NCBI GenBank assembly: GCA_018399685.1
Contig: JAGYOK010000001.1
Span: 62,001 to 126,000 of the forward strand
Length of the DNA: 64,000 bases
Reading direction: 5' to 3'
Source of the DNA: Alphaproteobacteria bacterium
GTDB taxonomy: Bacteria; Pseudomonadota; Alphaproteobacteria; Micavibrionales; Micavibrionaceae
Below are positions 45,130 to 54,723 of the stretch, one piece after another (the stretch's first letter is position 1; each line of letters begins with the position of its first letter). The translations under genes and the position numbers were made by a program. The notes under the pieces were generated by a model. That model made no database searches and had not been told where the DNA came from. It was given only the letters and a program-made list of their open reading frames with translations.

Positions 45130-45158
45130 TTGACATCATGGGAATTATGTCCTATCAT
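45130..45158 (+). promoter_or_regulatory. Near-consensus sigma-70-type promoter in the ribF-ileS gap
   Basis: TTGACA at 45130-45135, a 17-base spacer, and TATCAT at 45153-45158. The predicted transcript start would be near 45165. It is the best promoter match noticed in the window. Its product may be a small RNA, a small ORF or the ileS transcript with a long leader. Confidence 0.55.
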
Positions 45159-45164
45159 GCCTTC

Positions 45165-45308
45165 ATGACAAACGAATACAACAACGAATATAACAAAGAA
45201 CAAAAATCAGAAAAAACACCCGAATGTTTCGGAGTAAAACAGGTATGTTCATCTCAAACGAGAGAATTAATCCATGCTGCACTGCCGTTAAATTGGCCAA
45301 AAATTTAG
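45165..45308 (+). CDS. Possible leaderless small ORF (47 codons)
   Basis: An ORF missed by the track because of its length. It can start at ATG 45165, which is also about where the strong promoter would begin the transcript, so translation would be leaderless; an upstream in-frame ATG at 45138 lies within the promoter itself. The peptide is hydrophilic and Asn/Glu/Lys-rich at first, then holds Cys and ends NWPKI. The stop at 45306 falls within a weak TTGGC / GCCAA hairpin followed by an A/T tract. I do not recognise the peptide, and it could equally be a non-coding RNA. Confidence 0.22.
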   Translation: MTNEYNNEYNKEQKSEKTPECFGVKQVCSSQTRELIHAALPLNWPKI

Positions 45309-45723
45309 CCAATAAAATAAAAAAATTGTTTAAAACAAAATAAACAAACCTCCCTGAGCCGCAGCATTAATCCGCCCCGAGAACAATAAAAAACATAGCT
45401 AAATCATACACTTGGTAGAAATACCCTCCTAAAATCACAAAAGCATCATAATTATTGTTTGAAAGGGTAACATTATTACCGCAAATAAAATGCGCCTTCA
45501 TTCTTGAAACCCTTGATCTTTTCCTTACACCGCGCCATAGTAAGCCCCATGACCAGTGCGCAAGTTACGATTATTATTCGAATTACCAACCCGGCTCTTA
45601 TATAAAGCAGAGACCGGGAAGCGTGCATTTCAAACTTTTTTTCCAAAAAATGTATGGTAATAACAACCGCGAGCGCATAGATATTTATGTTCGCATTATA
45701 AAAATGATTTTAGAGACATAAAA
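45309..45723. other. Long AT-rich leader region before ileS
   Basis: About 415 bases without a convincing gene. The track ORF 45455-45721 starts at TTG, has no family resemblance and an odd composition, so I do not accept it. A CCCGG / CCGGG hairpin with 5-bp arms and a long loop lies at 45590-45618. No T-box sequence was recognised. The ileS ATG at 45724 lacks a strong ribosome binding site. Confidence 0.4.
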
Positions 45724-48693
45724 ATGACCGATAAACCAGACGTAGATTATAAAGACACCGTATTCCTTCCCAAAACCGACTTCCCGATGCGCGGGAACTT
45801 GCCGCAAAAAGAGCCGGAAATTATCGCAAAGTGGCAGGAAATCGACCTTTACGCCAAGATGCGTGAAGCGGGTGCAGGCAAGGAAAAATACGTGCTGCAC
45901 GATGGCCCTCCTTATGCGAATGGTGATATTCATATGGGCCACGCGGTTAATAAAATCCTTAAAGACGTGATCGTCAAGTCTCAAACAATGATGGGCAAAG
46001 ACTCCCCATATGTGCCGGGCTGGGATTGTCATGGCTTGCCGATTGAATGGAAGGTGGAGGAGAAATACCGCGCCGCCGGTAAAGATAAAGACGAAGTTGA
46101 TATTCTCGAATTCCGTGAAGAATGCCGCCAGTTTGCGCAAGAATGGATAGATATTCAAAGCAAGCAGTTCCAGCGCCTCGGTATTTCAGGCGATTGGGTA
46201 AATCCATATAGAACCATGACAACGCGTGCCGAAGGCAAGATCGTCCGCGAGATCCATAAATTTGCGAATAATGGCTCTTTATATAGAGGCAAGAAAATCG
46301 TTATGTGGTCGGTGGTCGAGAAGACGTCTCTCGCTGAGGCTGAAGTTGAATATATGGATCATAAATCCGTCACGATTTGGGTACGTTTTCCCATTGTTAA
46401 AACGCTTAACCCGTTGCTTGAGGGTGCGGATATCGTTATCTGGACAACAACGCCTTGGACGATTCCATCTAACCGCGCGATTGCGTTTGGTGAGAATGTC
46501 GAATATGGCGTGTATGAGGTGAAAGCCGTTGCCGAAGGCAGCTCCGTAGAAGTAGGCGCAAAGTTGGTTATGGCGACATCTTTGGTCGATGATGTAATGG
46601 AAAACGGTAAGGTCGAGGAATTTGAGTGTCTTAAAAGATTTTTTGGTTATGATCTTTCGAGTGTTATCTGTAAGCATCCACTTGCCGATCTTGATGCGCA
46701 TTATAAAGAGTTTGATGTACCGATGTTGGTCGGAGATTTTGTCACCGATGACGCAGGAACAGGCTTTGTCCATATCGCTCCCGACCATGGTGAGGACGAC
46801 TTTAACTTGGTTCAATATGAGAATATTTTTAGAGGCCAAAACTTAGAAAAATTAAAGGCTATGGATCCTGAACTTGGGTTAGAAGGTGTGGATCCTAAAA
46901 TTATTCAGTATGCACATTTGCCTAAAATCGAAATCACCGACAACGTAACCGATGACGGGAAATTCCGCGAGCATGTTGGTTTATTTGCTGGGCTTGAGAT
47001 ATATACCCAAAAAGGCAAGCTCGGAGATGGGAATTTTGCTGTTCTGCGTGAGCTTGCAAATGCAGGTAAACTGGTTGGTAAAAAATCAATCACTCATGAA
47101 TATCCGCATAGCTGGCGCTCTAAGGCTCCTGTGATTTTCCGTTCTGCAAATCCGCAATGGTTTATCGCGATGGACGATAAAGAGCAAATCCGCGCCAAAG
47201 CTCTTGCGGCCATCAAAGAAACAAAATGGTATCCACCAAAAGGGGAAACCCGTTTGTCTTCCATGATCGAGAACCGCCCCGATTGGTGCATCTCGCGCCA
47301 GCGTGCTTGGGGGGTACCGATCGCCCTGTTCTTGCACAAGGAAACCGGCGAAGTCCTGATCGATAAAGCCATATTCGATAAAATCGGTGATGTGTTCGAA
47401 ACCGAAGGCGCGGATGCTTGGTGGAAAGAGGGTGCGGCGCAAAGGTTCCTTGGCGAAAAATATGACGCCGATGACTACACCCAAGTCTTTGACATTGTAG
47501 ATGTGTGGTTTGAATCCGGCTCCACCCACGCTTTTGTGGTGGGCGATAAACAAACATGGCCATGCTTTGAAGGCGTAGGCGATCAGGTTGATCTCTACCT
47601 CGAAGGCTCTGACCAGCACCGCGGCTGGTTCCACTCATCCTTGCTGGAAGGCGTGGGAACAAAGGGAGTGGCTCCATATAAAAACGTGCTCACTCACGGT
47701 TTTGTGCTCGATGAGAAGGGCTATAAGATGTCCAAATCCGTCGGTAACGTGGTTGATCCTTTAAAGATGATGGAGCAATACGGCGCCGATATTATCCGCC
47801 TGTGGGTGATGCTATCTGACTACGCCGAGGACATCCGCATCGGTAAGGAAACCTTAAAAAACACAAGCGATTTGTACCGTCGTTTACGTAATACACTGCG
47901 CTTTACTCTGGGTTCAATTCACGGTTTCACCGAAGAAGAGCGCGTGGATTTAGGCGATGAGCGCGTGCCAGAGCTGGAGCGTTACATGCTCCACTTGCTA
48001 GCTTCGATGGATACGGATGTAAGGGGCTATATCGAGAAATATGAGTTTGGTAAGCTGGCTAAAAAGCTCCATGATTTTTGTAATGCAGAATTATCGGCAT
48101 TTTACTTCGATATCCGCAAAGACCGCTTGTATTGTGATGATCCAAGCTCGTTTGAACGCCGCGCCTGCCGCACGGTTATGGCAGAAATCTTTAAATATTT
48201 GAGCGCTTGGCTCGCGCCTATTCTTAGCTTTACGGCTGAAGAAGCATGGTCTTTACGCCCCGCAGGTGTATTCGAAGAGGCGGATTCCGTGCACTTACGC
48301 GAATTCCCTAAAGCTCCGAAAGAGTGGAGAGATGACGCTTTGGACAGTAAATGGAACAAAGTAAGAGAGGCTAGAGGTTTTGTTTTAAGACCATTAGAGG
48401 AACTTAGAAAAGATAAAGCTATCGGTTCTTCTCTTGAAGCAGAAGTTTCTGTAGGTGTTCATCCAAACATTATTGGTTTGTTCAAGGGGATTGATTTTGC
48501 CGATGTTTGCATAGTTTCTATTGCTGACGTATCTGCAAATAATGAAATTAGGGACGAAAAAACGTATACAACAAGCATCCAAGAAATTCGCAATGGCACC
48601 AAATGCGAACGCTGCTGGAAAGTCCTGCCCGAAGTCACCGAAGAGAGCGGGCATCTATGTAATCGCTGCGCAAGCGTGGTGAAGGGGAGCTAA
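45724..48693 (+). CDS. ileS: Isoleucyl-tRNA synthetase
   Basis: Class I synthetase that charges tRNA-Ile and edits valine. The HIGH-type motif is [16 protein letters not shown] near residue 60, and the KMSKS loop is [12 protein letters not shown]. The editing domain lies between, with the TTPWTIPSN block near residue 240. The C-terminal zinc site is CERCWKVLP plus CNRC, typical of the bacterial (mupirocin-sensitive) type. The protein has 989 residues. Codon use is uneven: most Arg codons are CGC or CGT, but blocks near 46.8 kb and 48.35-48.6 kb use AGA/AGG and TTA more. Confidence 0.97.
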   Translation: MTDKPDVDYKDTVFLPKTDFPMRGNLPQKEPEIIAKWQEIDLYAKMREAGAGKEKYVLHDGPPYANGDIHMGHAVNKILKDVIVKSQTMMGKDSPYVPGWDCHGLPIEWKVEEKYRAAGKDKDEVDILEFREECRQFAQEWIDIQSKQFQRLGISGDWVNPYRTMTTRAEGKIVREIHKFANNGSLYRGKKIVMWSVVEKTSLAEAEVEYMDHKSVTIWVRFPIVKTLNPLLEGADIVIWTTTPWTIPSNRAIAFGENVEYGVYEVKAVAEGSSVEVGAKLVMATSLVDDVMENGKVEEFECLKRFFGYDLSSVICKHPLADLDAHYKEFDVPMLVGDFVTDDAGTGFVHIAPDHGEDDFNLVQYENIFRGQNLEKLKAMDPELGLEGVDPKIIQYAHLPKIEITDNVTDDGKFREHVGLFAGLEIYTQKGKLGDGNFAVLRELANAGKLVGKKSITHEYPHSWRSKAPVIFRSANPQWFIAMDDKEQIRAKALAAIKETKWYPPKGETRLSSMIENRPDWCISRQRAWGVPIALFLHKETGEVLIDKAIFDKIGDVFETEGADAWWKEGAAQRFLGEKYDADDYTQVFDIVDVWFESGSTHAFVVGDKQTWPCFEGVGDQVDLYLEGSDQHRGWFHSSLLEGVGTKGVAPYKNVLTHGFVLDEKGYKMSKSVGNVVDPLKMMEQYGADIIRLWVMLSDYAEDIRIGKETLKNTSDLYRRLRNTLRFTLGSIHGFTEEERVDLGDERVPELERYMLHLLASMDTDVRGYIEKYEFGKLAKKLHDFCNAELSAFYFDIRKDRLYCDDPSSFERRACRTVMAEIFKYLSAWLAPILSFTAEEAWSLRPAGVFEEADSVHLREFPKAPKEWRDDALDSKWNKVREARGFVLRPLEELRKDKAIGSSLEAEVSVGVHPNIIGLFKGIDFADVCIVSIADVSANNEIRDEKTYTTSIQEIRNGTKCERCWKVLPEVTEESGHLCNRCASVVKGS

Positions 48694-48765
48694 AAACCCG
48701 TTGCCTCTTACCTGCTAATAAGTAACAATAATCCCGTATTCATTATAAAAGCAGGGGGGAGAGCC

Positions 48766-49689
48766 ATGAGCGCACAAAAACACACTCACGCAAGGCGCTC
48801 CAGCATTATGGCCGGATATAGCGCTATTGGTATAAGCGCGACTTTGATCATCATCAAAGCGATTGCCTACCACATGAACGGGTCTATGGGGATTTTGTCT
48901 TCCCTGACCGATTCTGCCCTTGATTCGTTGATCTCTATCATGGCTTTAGCCAGCGTTTATTATGCTAGCCAGCCAGCCGATTCGGAGCATCGCTGGGGAC
49001 ATGGAAAAATGGAGGCCGTGTCTGCATTATTTCAGGCCGCAGTTATCACTGGAGGCGGCTTGTTCCTGATTAGCGAATCCTTGCACCGCCTGTCTCACCC
49101 TCACGAAATGCAAAATTTTGGAGTTGGTATGGGCGTTATGGCAATCTCGATAGTGCTGTCAATTTTGCTGGTCTGGATACAGCGCCGATCATTAGCCGAA
49201 TCAAAGTCACTGGCAATAGAGGCCGATTCGCTTCATTACAGCAGTGATGTATTAATCAACTCAGGAGCGCTGTTGGTGATTTTCCTGACTATGCAAGGCG
49301 CGCCATATTGGGTTGATGTACTATTTGCGCTGGGTGTTGCGGCTTTTATGGGCAAGTTGGCATACGGTATCGCGCGTAAGTCGCTGGATATGCTGCTCGA
49401 TAAAGAGTTGCCCGAAGAGCAGCGCGCCCAACTTATCAAGGTTATTGAAGCACAAGAGAAAGTTGCCGGATGGCATGATCTGCGCACGCGCCAGAATGGT
49501 AATAGTGTAGTGATTACTCTTGATATTGAGGTCAATCCAACCATCTCTTTGAACTCGGCTCATGCAATTGCCAAGGGTTTGGAGAACGATTTTTTGAAGC
49601 TTTATCCTGATGCTGAAATTCTCATCCATGTAGATCCAGAAGGCGATAAAGCAGATGCTCGCCACCGTGTTAAAGGTGTTCACGTTTAA
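48766..49689 (+). CDS. Cation diffusion facilitator (FieF-like)
   Basis: Inner-membrane metal/proton antiporter of the CDF family with about six membrane helices and a cytoplasmic C-terminal domain. Metal-binding motifs are SLTDSALDSL (the D..xD site of helix 2) and EADSLHYSSDVLIN (H..xD of helix 5). HRWGHGKMEAV in the loop is also characteristic. The C-terminal domain ends with ILIHVDPEG. The layout matches FieF/YiiP transporters of zinc and iron; the metal cannot be settled. It is convergent with the next gene, 16 bases away. Confidence 0.92.
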   Translation: MSAQKHTHARRSSIMAGYSAIGISATLIIIKAIAYHMNGSMGILSSLTDSALDSLISIMALASVYYASQPADSEHRWGHGKMEAVSALFQAAVITGGGLFLISESLHRLSHPHEMQNFGVGMGVMAISIVLSILLVWIQRRSLAESKSLAIEADSLHYSSDVLINSGALLVIFLTMQGAPYWVDVLFALGVAAFMGKLAYGIARKSLDMLLDKELPEEQRAQLIKVIEAQEKVAGWHDLRTRQNGNSVVITLDIEVNPTISLNSAHAIAKGLENDFLKLYPDAEILIHVDPEGDKADARHRVKGVHV

Positions 49690-49705
49690 GGAACAATAAA
49701 TAATC

Positions 49706-50653
49706 TTATTGAGCAGAAGCAACGATTGTATTGGAGGCATCTTCCGGGGTGGTGTGCAGCCACCATGCTTGCCTGTTTATCGAGTATATCGGCTTGTAAT
49801 GCCCAACAGCACTGGCGCTATGCATTATCTTGCTTTGGTTATCCAGAACATATGGCCCTTTTTCGGTGTAGACGATTAATATCGCGTGGGGCATTTTCTT
49901 TTTCAAATCCTGAACAATAGCAACGCGCATGCGGCTTTCCGGAACTCCCATTGCGCGCAAAGCTACATATTTGGCGATGGCAAAATCCTCACAGTCTCCA
50001 CCATATTTCATGAATTCAACAGGTGTTGACCAGTAATCGGATTGACCCCAGTTCTTCTGATCGATGATGTATTCTTTCTTGTTCATCATCGCGTCAACAT
50101 CCTTTGCCATTTCATAAATAGAATCCGATAGATATTCAGACAATTCTATTTTCATGGCCTTGATTATGCGTCGCGCCTTGATATCTTTCATCTCTTCTTC
50201 AAAACGGTCAAACATCCCAAGCCATTTTGTAAAAGCTTTTAAATTTCCAGAGCGCTTTTCATTAGCTCCAAACAAGGAAGGGTAGATTTCAATATCTGCA
50301 AATTGTGGATCTGAGTCGTTGATCGAGGCCAGTACTATTTGATCGTCAAGACCCGCAGCGTTCGAGGACTTTAAAAATATGCATAACGAAGAAAGACAAA
50401 GAATTCCTGTTGCCAGAGTGCGCAGGATCCTTTGTTTAAAAAGTAAACCATAAAGCTGTTTTCTGTTAATAAACCCCATCTCCAGAAACACTTCACCAAG
50501 AGGGGCGGCTGTATTTTTCTGGCGTTTGAGTGCGTGCCTTAGCTCATGTGGAGAAATTGATCCTTGTACAACAAGAATTTCACCTATCTTATTATGAGAT
50601 AGTAAATAACTTATTTTTCTTAAAACCCCTGTAGGGAGCTTGTTATCAGCCAT
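49706..50653 (-). CDS. BTLCP/LapG-like cysteine protease with N-terminal GspE-N-like domain
   Basis: The C-terminal half is a bacterial transglutaminase-like cysteine protease (peptidase C93, LapG-like). The catalytic Cys is in YGGDCEDFAIAKY, the His in PHAILIVYT, and the Asp in GPYVLDNQ. The N-terminal 75 residues (KIGEILVVQGSISPHELRHAL ... GEVFLEMGFINRKQ) look like the N-domain of GspE/PilB ATPases. One membrane helix near residues 80-98 joins them, so the first domain should face the cytoplasm and the protease the periplasm. LapG relatives cut surface adhesins in response to c-di-GMP. The fused N-domain is unusual and hints at a tie to the pilus-like machine. Confidence 0.8.
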   Translation of the reverse strand: MADNKLPTGVLRKISYLLSHNKIGEILVVQGSISPHELRHALKRQKNTAAPLGEVFLEMGFINRKQLYGLLFKQRILRTLATGILCLSSLCIFLKSSNAAGLDDQIVLASINDSDPQFADIEIYPSLFGANEKRSGNLKAFTKWLGMFDRFEEEMKDIKARRIIKAMKIELSEYLSDSIYEMAKDVDAMMNKKEYIIDQKNWGQSDYWSTPVEFMKYGGDCEDFAIAKYVALRAMGVPESRMRVAIVQDLKKKMPHAILIVYTEKGPYVLDNQSKIMHSASAVGHYKPIYSINRQAWWLHTTPEDASNTIVASAQ

Positions 50654-50861
50654 TTTAAATAACTCTACACCAGTTTAACGCACGATTTTCCTGAATAACC
50701 ACTAAAATTGACTAATAAATCAAGCCAATCCTTTTTATATGTGCACTACTATTAAACACCAGAAACATTGACGAATTCCTAATAAAAAGCCATAAAGAGT
50801 AAATTTTTTTTATTATTTAAATAATTATGTTGTCCCGCAAAATACAGGCATATTAATCCAA

Positions 50862-52400
50862 ATGAACAACAAAACCCCTCAGGCCGCTGAAATAATTAAT
50901 AAATTCAAGGGTCTCCCCATTCTTGTGGTCGGCGATATTATGCTTGATCGCTTTATATATGGGAAAGTTAATCGGATATCCCCCGAAAGCCCGGTTCCTG
51001 TTCTTTCTGTGGAAAGAGAGAGCATGATGCTTGGGGGGGCGGGTAACACGCTTTCAAACCTGATTCATTTGGGGTGTGAGGGAAGAATAGTCTCTATCAT
51101 TGGTGATGATGAGAATGGCAAAATATTGAAAAGGGAGATCCAAAGAAACGGAATTGACCCATCTTGCCTCATTAAGGTTTCCGATCGCCCGACAATAGTT
51201 AAAACAAGATTCCTGGCCGGTCACCAGCAGCTCCTCCGCTCGGATTATGAACGCATTTCACCGGTTTCCGAACAATATCTACAGCCCTTGCTTGAGAAAA
51301 CAAATCAGGCGATAGAAGGCGTTGGCGCTGTAATTATATCGGATTACGGTAAAGGCCTGTTAACACCGGCTTTTATAAAAGAGCTTATTACAATGGCCAA
51401 TAAGAAGGAAATTCCGATACTTGTCGACCCCAAAGGCATGGATTTCGGTATTTATAAAGGCGCGGACGTTATAACTCCAAATAAAAAAGAACTACAAGAA
51501 GCCACAGGCGGTATGGGTGTTGATACCGATAAACAAATAGAAGAAGCGGCCTTGCATATTATTAAATCCTGCGGCCTTAAAAGCGTCGTTGCAACGCGTT
51601 CGAAGGATGGTATTAGTGTAGTGCAAAATGAAGCGAGGGGGGCTAATGTCGCTCATATCAGAAGCTCTTATGATATTGAGGTTTTTGATGTTTCCGGCGC
51701 AGGAGACACGGTTATTGCGACTATCGCGGCGGCGCTTGGTTCCGGCGCAGATATTGTTGCTGCTGCGTCTTTGGCCAACATTGCCGGAGGCATTGTTGTT
51801 TCAAAAGTTGGTACATCACCAATTTGCGCAGAAGATCTGCAAGACTATATCGCAAGGCACGATCCTTATGACAGCATAGAAAAAACACCGTGCGAGCAGG
51901 TTGATTCGGTATATCAGGCGCCAGTTATGGGTTGGCAAAAAGCAGGTGAAGAGGTTCGTCGATGGAAAGCTCGCGGGCTAAAAGTCGGCTTCACAAATGG
52001 CTGTTTTGATATTCTCCATTACGGACACGTTACGTATCTTAATGATGCGCGTCGTAAATGCGATCGTCTGGTTTTAGGGCTTAATAGTGACTCATCTATC
52101 AGATTGTTGAAAGGAGAAGGGCGGCCAGTGCATAATGAGGAATCCCGCGCGCGAGTTATCTCGGCGCTGGGAGCTGTGAACATGGTTGTTATCTTTGGCG
52201 CGCAGGAAGAAGGGCAGGATAACACCCCGTGTGACCTCCTATCCCAGCTCCAGCCCGATATTTTCTTCAAAGGTGGAGATTACACCATTGACCAGCTTCC
52301 AGAAGCGCCAATAATCATGCGCAATGGCGGGCAGGTCGAGATTATGCCAATCTATGAGGGGCACAGCACGACCGGATCAATCGAGAAGATAAAAGATTAG
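50862..52400 (+). CDS. hldE: Bifunctional heptose 7-phosphate kinase / heptose 1-phosphate adenylyltransferase
   Basis: Makes ADP-heptose for LPS inner core together with other Hld enzymes. The N-terminal ribokinase-like domain (about 1-330) has VVGDIMLDRFIYGKV, GGAGNTLSNL and the catalytic FDVSGAGDTVIAT. The C-terminal cytidylyltransferase-like domain has FTNGCFDILHYGHVTYL, with HYGH as the nucleotide motif. The 512-residue length is normal for the fused protein. It implies an LPS with heptose. It stands alone, in a divergent position to the protease gene. Confidence 0.94.
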   Translation: MNNKTPQAAEIINKFKGLPILVVGDIMLDRFIYGKVNRISPESPVPVLSVERESMMLGGAGNTLSNLIHLGCEGRIVSIIGDDENGKILKREIQRNGIDPSCLIKVSDRPTIVKTRFLAGHQQLLRSDYERISPVSEQYLQPLLEKTNQAIEGVGAVIISDYGKGLLTPAFIKELITMANKKEIPILVDPKGMDFGIYKGADVITPNKKELQEATGGMGVDTDKQIEEAALHIIKSCGLKSVVATRSKDGISVVQNEARGANVAHIRSSYDIEVFDVSGAGDTVIATIAAALGSGADIVAAASLANIAGGIVVSKVGTSPICAEDLQDYIARHDPYDSIEKTPCEQVDSVYQAPVMGWQKAGEEVRRWKARGLKVGFTNGCFDILHYGHVTYLNDARRKCDRLVLGLNSDSSIRLLKGEGRPVHNEESRARVISALGAVNMVVIFGAQEEGQDNTPCDLLSQLQPDIFFKGGDYTIDQLPEAPIIMRNGGQVEIMPIYEGHSTTGSIEKIKD

Positions 52401-52618
52401 CGTACCAGCTCTAATAAAAGGTAGAAACACCCACCGATTGAAGTGTTGGGAAATAACTCTGTACCTGAGCTAAAAGAGTTGCTAGAATCGTCGCCAGCGA
52501 GAATTAACAAAAACATGCATCGGTAACCTGATTTCGTGTGGGTATGAGATTATTATTAATGTCTGGCTTGGTTCTCGTTATGACATGTTTTTAAAACATT
52601 TATAAAAGGTCTGGTCTT

Positions 52619-53374
52619 ATGCGTTTTACATTATTTGCTTTTTGTTGTTGTGCTTTATTGTCCTTAGGGGCATGTACGAATTATCCTAATCCCATGGCAC
52701 GGGGCTATTCATCATATGCCCAAGCTTACAAGTCTGCCCCCGGCCCGACTGTGGATGATATAGGCTATGATTATTCCTATCATAGCAACAAATCTGTATT
52801 GAAAGATATTCGTTATGTTGCTAGCGATCTTGTAGAAAAGCTCGACAAAAAACTCGCCATGAACGTGGAAGAGGTCTATTTGAAAGTCCAAAGTGACAAT
52901 GCCTTTTATAACAGCTTTGATTACATTATTCGCGATGAATTAACCAAACGCGGCTATTTGCTTGCTATATCACCCGTAAATACATTGACTTTGGATCTTG
53001 TCGTGGAAAGTGATTTGCCGGAATGCACAGGCGTTGAACAGGGTGAGGGAGTATATAAAAAGATGTTCCTTGCTCTGGCGATTAACGTTAACGAAGGCAT
53101 TCCTCAGGACTTGGTGGGAGATTATTATGAAGTCCCCGCATATGATTTTGAGGCTGGTGAAAACGGAGGTATAGAAATTAACCTTTGTCCGGAAGAAGAG
53201 CAGGTTGTGGACGTTTATCAGGCCGTAAAAGATCATGAGGAAATTATTGTTCCGGAAGAAATGATCGTTATAGACCTTACGGCAAAAGAACCGGCACAAA
53301 AGGACGTGTCTGATATTATTCCAGAGTTGCTGGAAACCCAAAATACTGAAGCACCGGAAGAAGCACCGGAGTAA
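52619..53374 (+). CDS. Putative lipoprotein, first of a pair
   Basis: A 251-residue predicted lipoprotein: signal MRFTLFAFCCCALLSLGAC with the lipobox LGAC. The mature part has a mixed alpha/beta domain (residues about 60-130, with SDLVEKLDKKLAMN and YIIRDELTKRGYLLAI) in a layout like that of its downstream neighbour, and a long acidic C-terminal tail rich in Glu and Pro. No catalytic motif is visible. It lies 25 bases ahead of the FlgO-like lipoprotein and is probably in the same operon. A role in the outer membrane is likely from the signal only. Confidence 0.72.
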   Translation: MRFTLFAFCCCALLSLGACTNYPNPMARGYSSYAQAYKSAPGPTVDDIGYDYSYHSNKSVLKDIRYVASDLVEKLDKKLAMNVEEVYLKVQSDNAFYNSFDYIIRDELTKRGYLLAISPVNTLTLDLVVESDLPECTGVEQGEGVYKKMFLALAINVNEGIPQDLVGDYYEVPAYDFEAGENGGIEINLCPEEEQVVDVYQAVKDHEEIIVPEEMIVIDLTAKEPAQKDVSDIIPELLETQNTEAPEEAPE

Positions 53375-53398
53375 ACATAACCACGGGAAGGTGGAAAA

Positions 53399-53983
53399 AT
53401 GCGCTATGGTGGTAAAACGTTTCTTGTTTTGATCTCATGTTTACCGCTGCTCAGTGCTTGTCTGCTAAGTGGTCCGTATCCATATAAGCTAACAGCAGGA
53501 GTGCTCTATGCTGCATCACAGGGCGTGTTTGCAGACCCCAAGGTTAACCTCAGGGAAAAAAATTATGCTGCGGCAGATTTTCTCCAGTCTCAATTCGGAA
53601 AAACGGTATCAACATATCACGTCATAAAAGCGCTCCCGCTTGAGGAGTTGGATCATCCGGGTATTACCTCGCCATTAGGGCGTAATATTTCGGAAGGGGT
53701 AGGTCTGCGCCTTGCAGAGCTTGGATACAATGTTTTGCTGCAAGATGTAGCCCCTCACGATAATCAGGGGCTTTACCCGAAACCTTCGCAAGACATTTCA
53801 GAGCACTATATCCTCAAGGGTTATTACAACGTTAAAGCCAACGATATCGATATAATTTTGCATATGGTAGATGCCAGAAGCAACAAAGTTGTTGCGCGCT
53901 TTGATTATACAATGATCCTCTCGCGAGAAATAAAGAAGCTCGCGCAAACCTCGCCGCAGATATTCCGGGTAAAAGGGCAATAG
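53399..53983 (+). CDS. FlgO-like outer-membrane lipoprotein
   Basis: A 194-residue protein with a lipoprotein signal (LPLLSAC) and a domain resembling FlgO, seen as NYAAADFLQSQFGKTVSTYHV, SPLGRNISEGVGLRLAELGYNVLLQDV and a final strand pair (VVARFDYTMILSREI). FlgO belongs to the flagellar surface set in Vibrio, yet no flagellar gene is present in this window, so the family likely has a wider envelope role. The first gene of the pair has a similar layout and may be a distant relative. It is convergent with the third prepilin-like gene. Confidence 0.66.
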   Translation: MRYGGKTFLVLISCLPLLSACLLSGPYPYKLTAGVLYAASQGVFADPKVNLREKNYAAADFLQSQFGKTVSTYHVIKALPLEELDHPGITSPLGRNISEGVGLRLAELGYNVLLQDVAPHDNQGLYPKPSQDISEHYILKGYYNVKANDIDIILHMVDARSNKVVARFDYTMILSREIKKLAQTSPQIFRVKGQ

Positions 53984-54001
53984 GGTAAAAACTAGACCAG
54001 A

Positions 54002-54712
54002 TTATCGAGCCATCAATGTGTAGAAATAATGATAGCTGTTATCGGCTGTGCACCTTACGCAACCCTGCTTGGCGGGCTTAATGGAAAAGCTTGTTTCTTC
54101 TACAACATTTGGAGTGATGGAGAATTGCTCCCCATCACCAAACCGTTTGGAATTAGCTGATTTCAGGCAAGAAGACGTATCTTCAGGTTGCCCCTCAAAT
54201 CCGAGCGACTTATTTATAATACTGCAAAATTCTTCCGTTACGTTCGGGAGAACAGCTATTAATTCAGCGTCATCCGAGCCAACGTCCGGCAATGCAGTTT
54301 GCCCGTAAAACTCCCACATATCGCCATTATTCACGTTTTCTGGCGGAGCGCTATAGCGAACACCCCCGCCTTCGCGCGCGAATATCTGGTTGGTTTTGTC
54401 TGTATCTGCTGACAAGTCTCCGTAATCTTCTGCCGCTAAAGGGTGGGAGAACCTTATATCGTTCTCGCTTATGCCGTTTTGCATGATGTAGTAAATGCCG
54501 CGCTCTAGCTCATTGGCATGTTGCCTGACCTGAGCTGCGTATAAAATCAAAGTCTCTTTATCAATTTGTGCGTTATTGTTTGAATTTCCTTGTATGGCTG
54601 CGACCAAAGCGGCGATAAGAGCAATAGCTATTAATATAATTATCAGCATATTGCCCTGCTGATCTTTAATTTTGTTTTGTGGGTTATTAGACCTTTGATA
54701 AGGGTTGGGCAT
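54002..54712 (-). CDS. Prepilin-like protein C, remote paralogue
   Basis: A third prepilin-like protein, 236 residues, about 33 kb from the pilus-like cluster. The N-terminus has a basic lead ending in DQQG, then NMLIIILIAIALIAALVAAIQ. The shared soluble-domain traits with protein A are clear: GISENDIRFSHPLAAEDYGDL matches GVSVDEIRFNRPENDEFDDL in order and spacing, and FAREGGGVRYSAPPENV matches FHPNGGGASYIPAPEDV. Two Cys pairs are present in the C-terminal third. It follows the D,D-carboxypeptidase gene by 11 bases in the same direction, so they are probably co-transcribed. It should be cut by the same peptidase, but this is inference. Confidence 0.7.
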   Translation of the reverse strand: MPNPYQRSNNPQNKIKDQQGNMLIIILIAIALIAALVAAIQGNSNNNAQIDKETLILYAAQVRQHANELERGIYYIMQNGISENDIRFSHPLAAEDYGDLSADTDKTNQIFAREGGGVRYSAPPENVNNGDMWEFYGQTALPDVGSDDAELIAVLPNVTEEFCSIINKSLGFEGQPEDTSSCLKSANSKRFGDGEQFSITPNVVEETSFSIKPAKQGCVRCTADNSYHYFYTLMAR

Positions 54713-54723
54713 GGCATAGGTCG

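Noticed and set aside
45455-45721. 88-codon ORF directly before ileS
   Set aside because: TTG start, no ribosome binding site, odd composition and no family resemblance; more likely leader sequence.
45309-45723. Possible T-box before ileS
   Set aside because: No T-box consensus or terminator/antiterminator pair recognised, and T-boxes are not expected in alphaproteobacteria.
46279-46839. 186-codon minus-strand ORF inside ileS
   Set aside because: Shadow of a full-length ileS with intact motifs.
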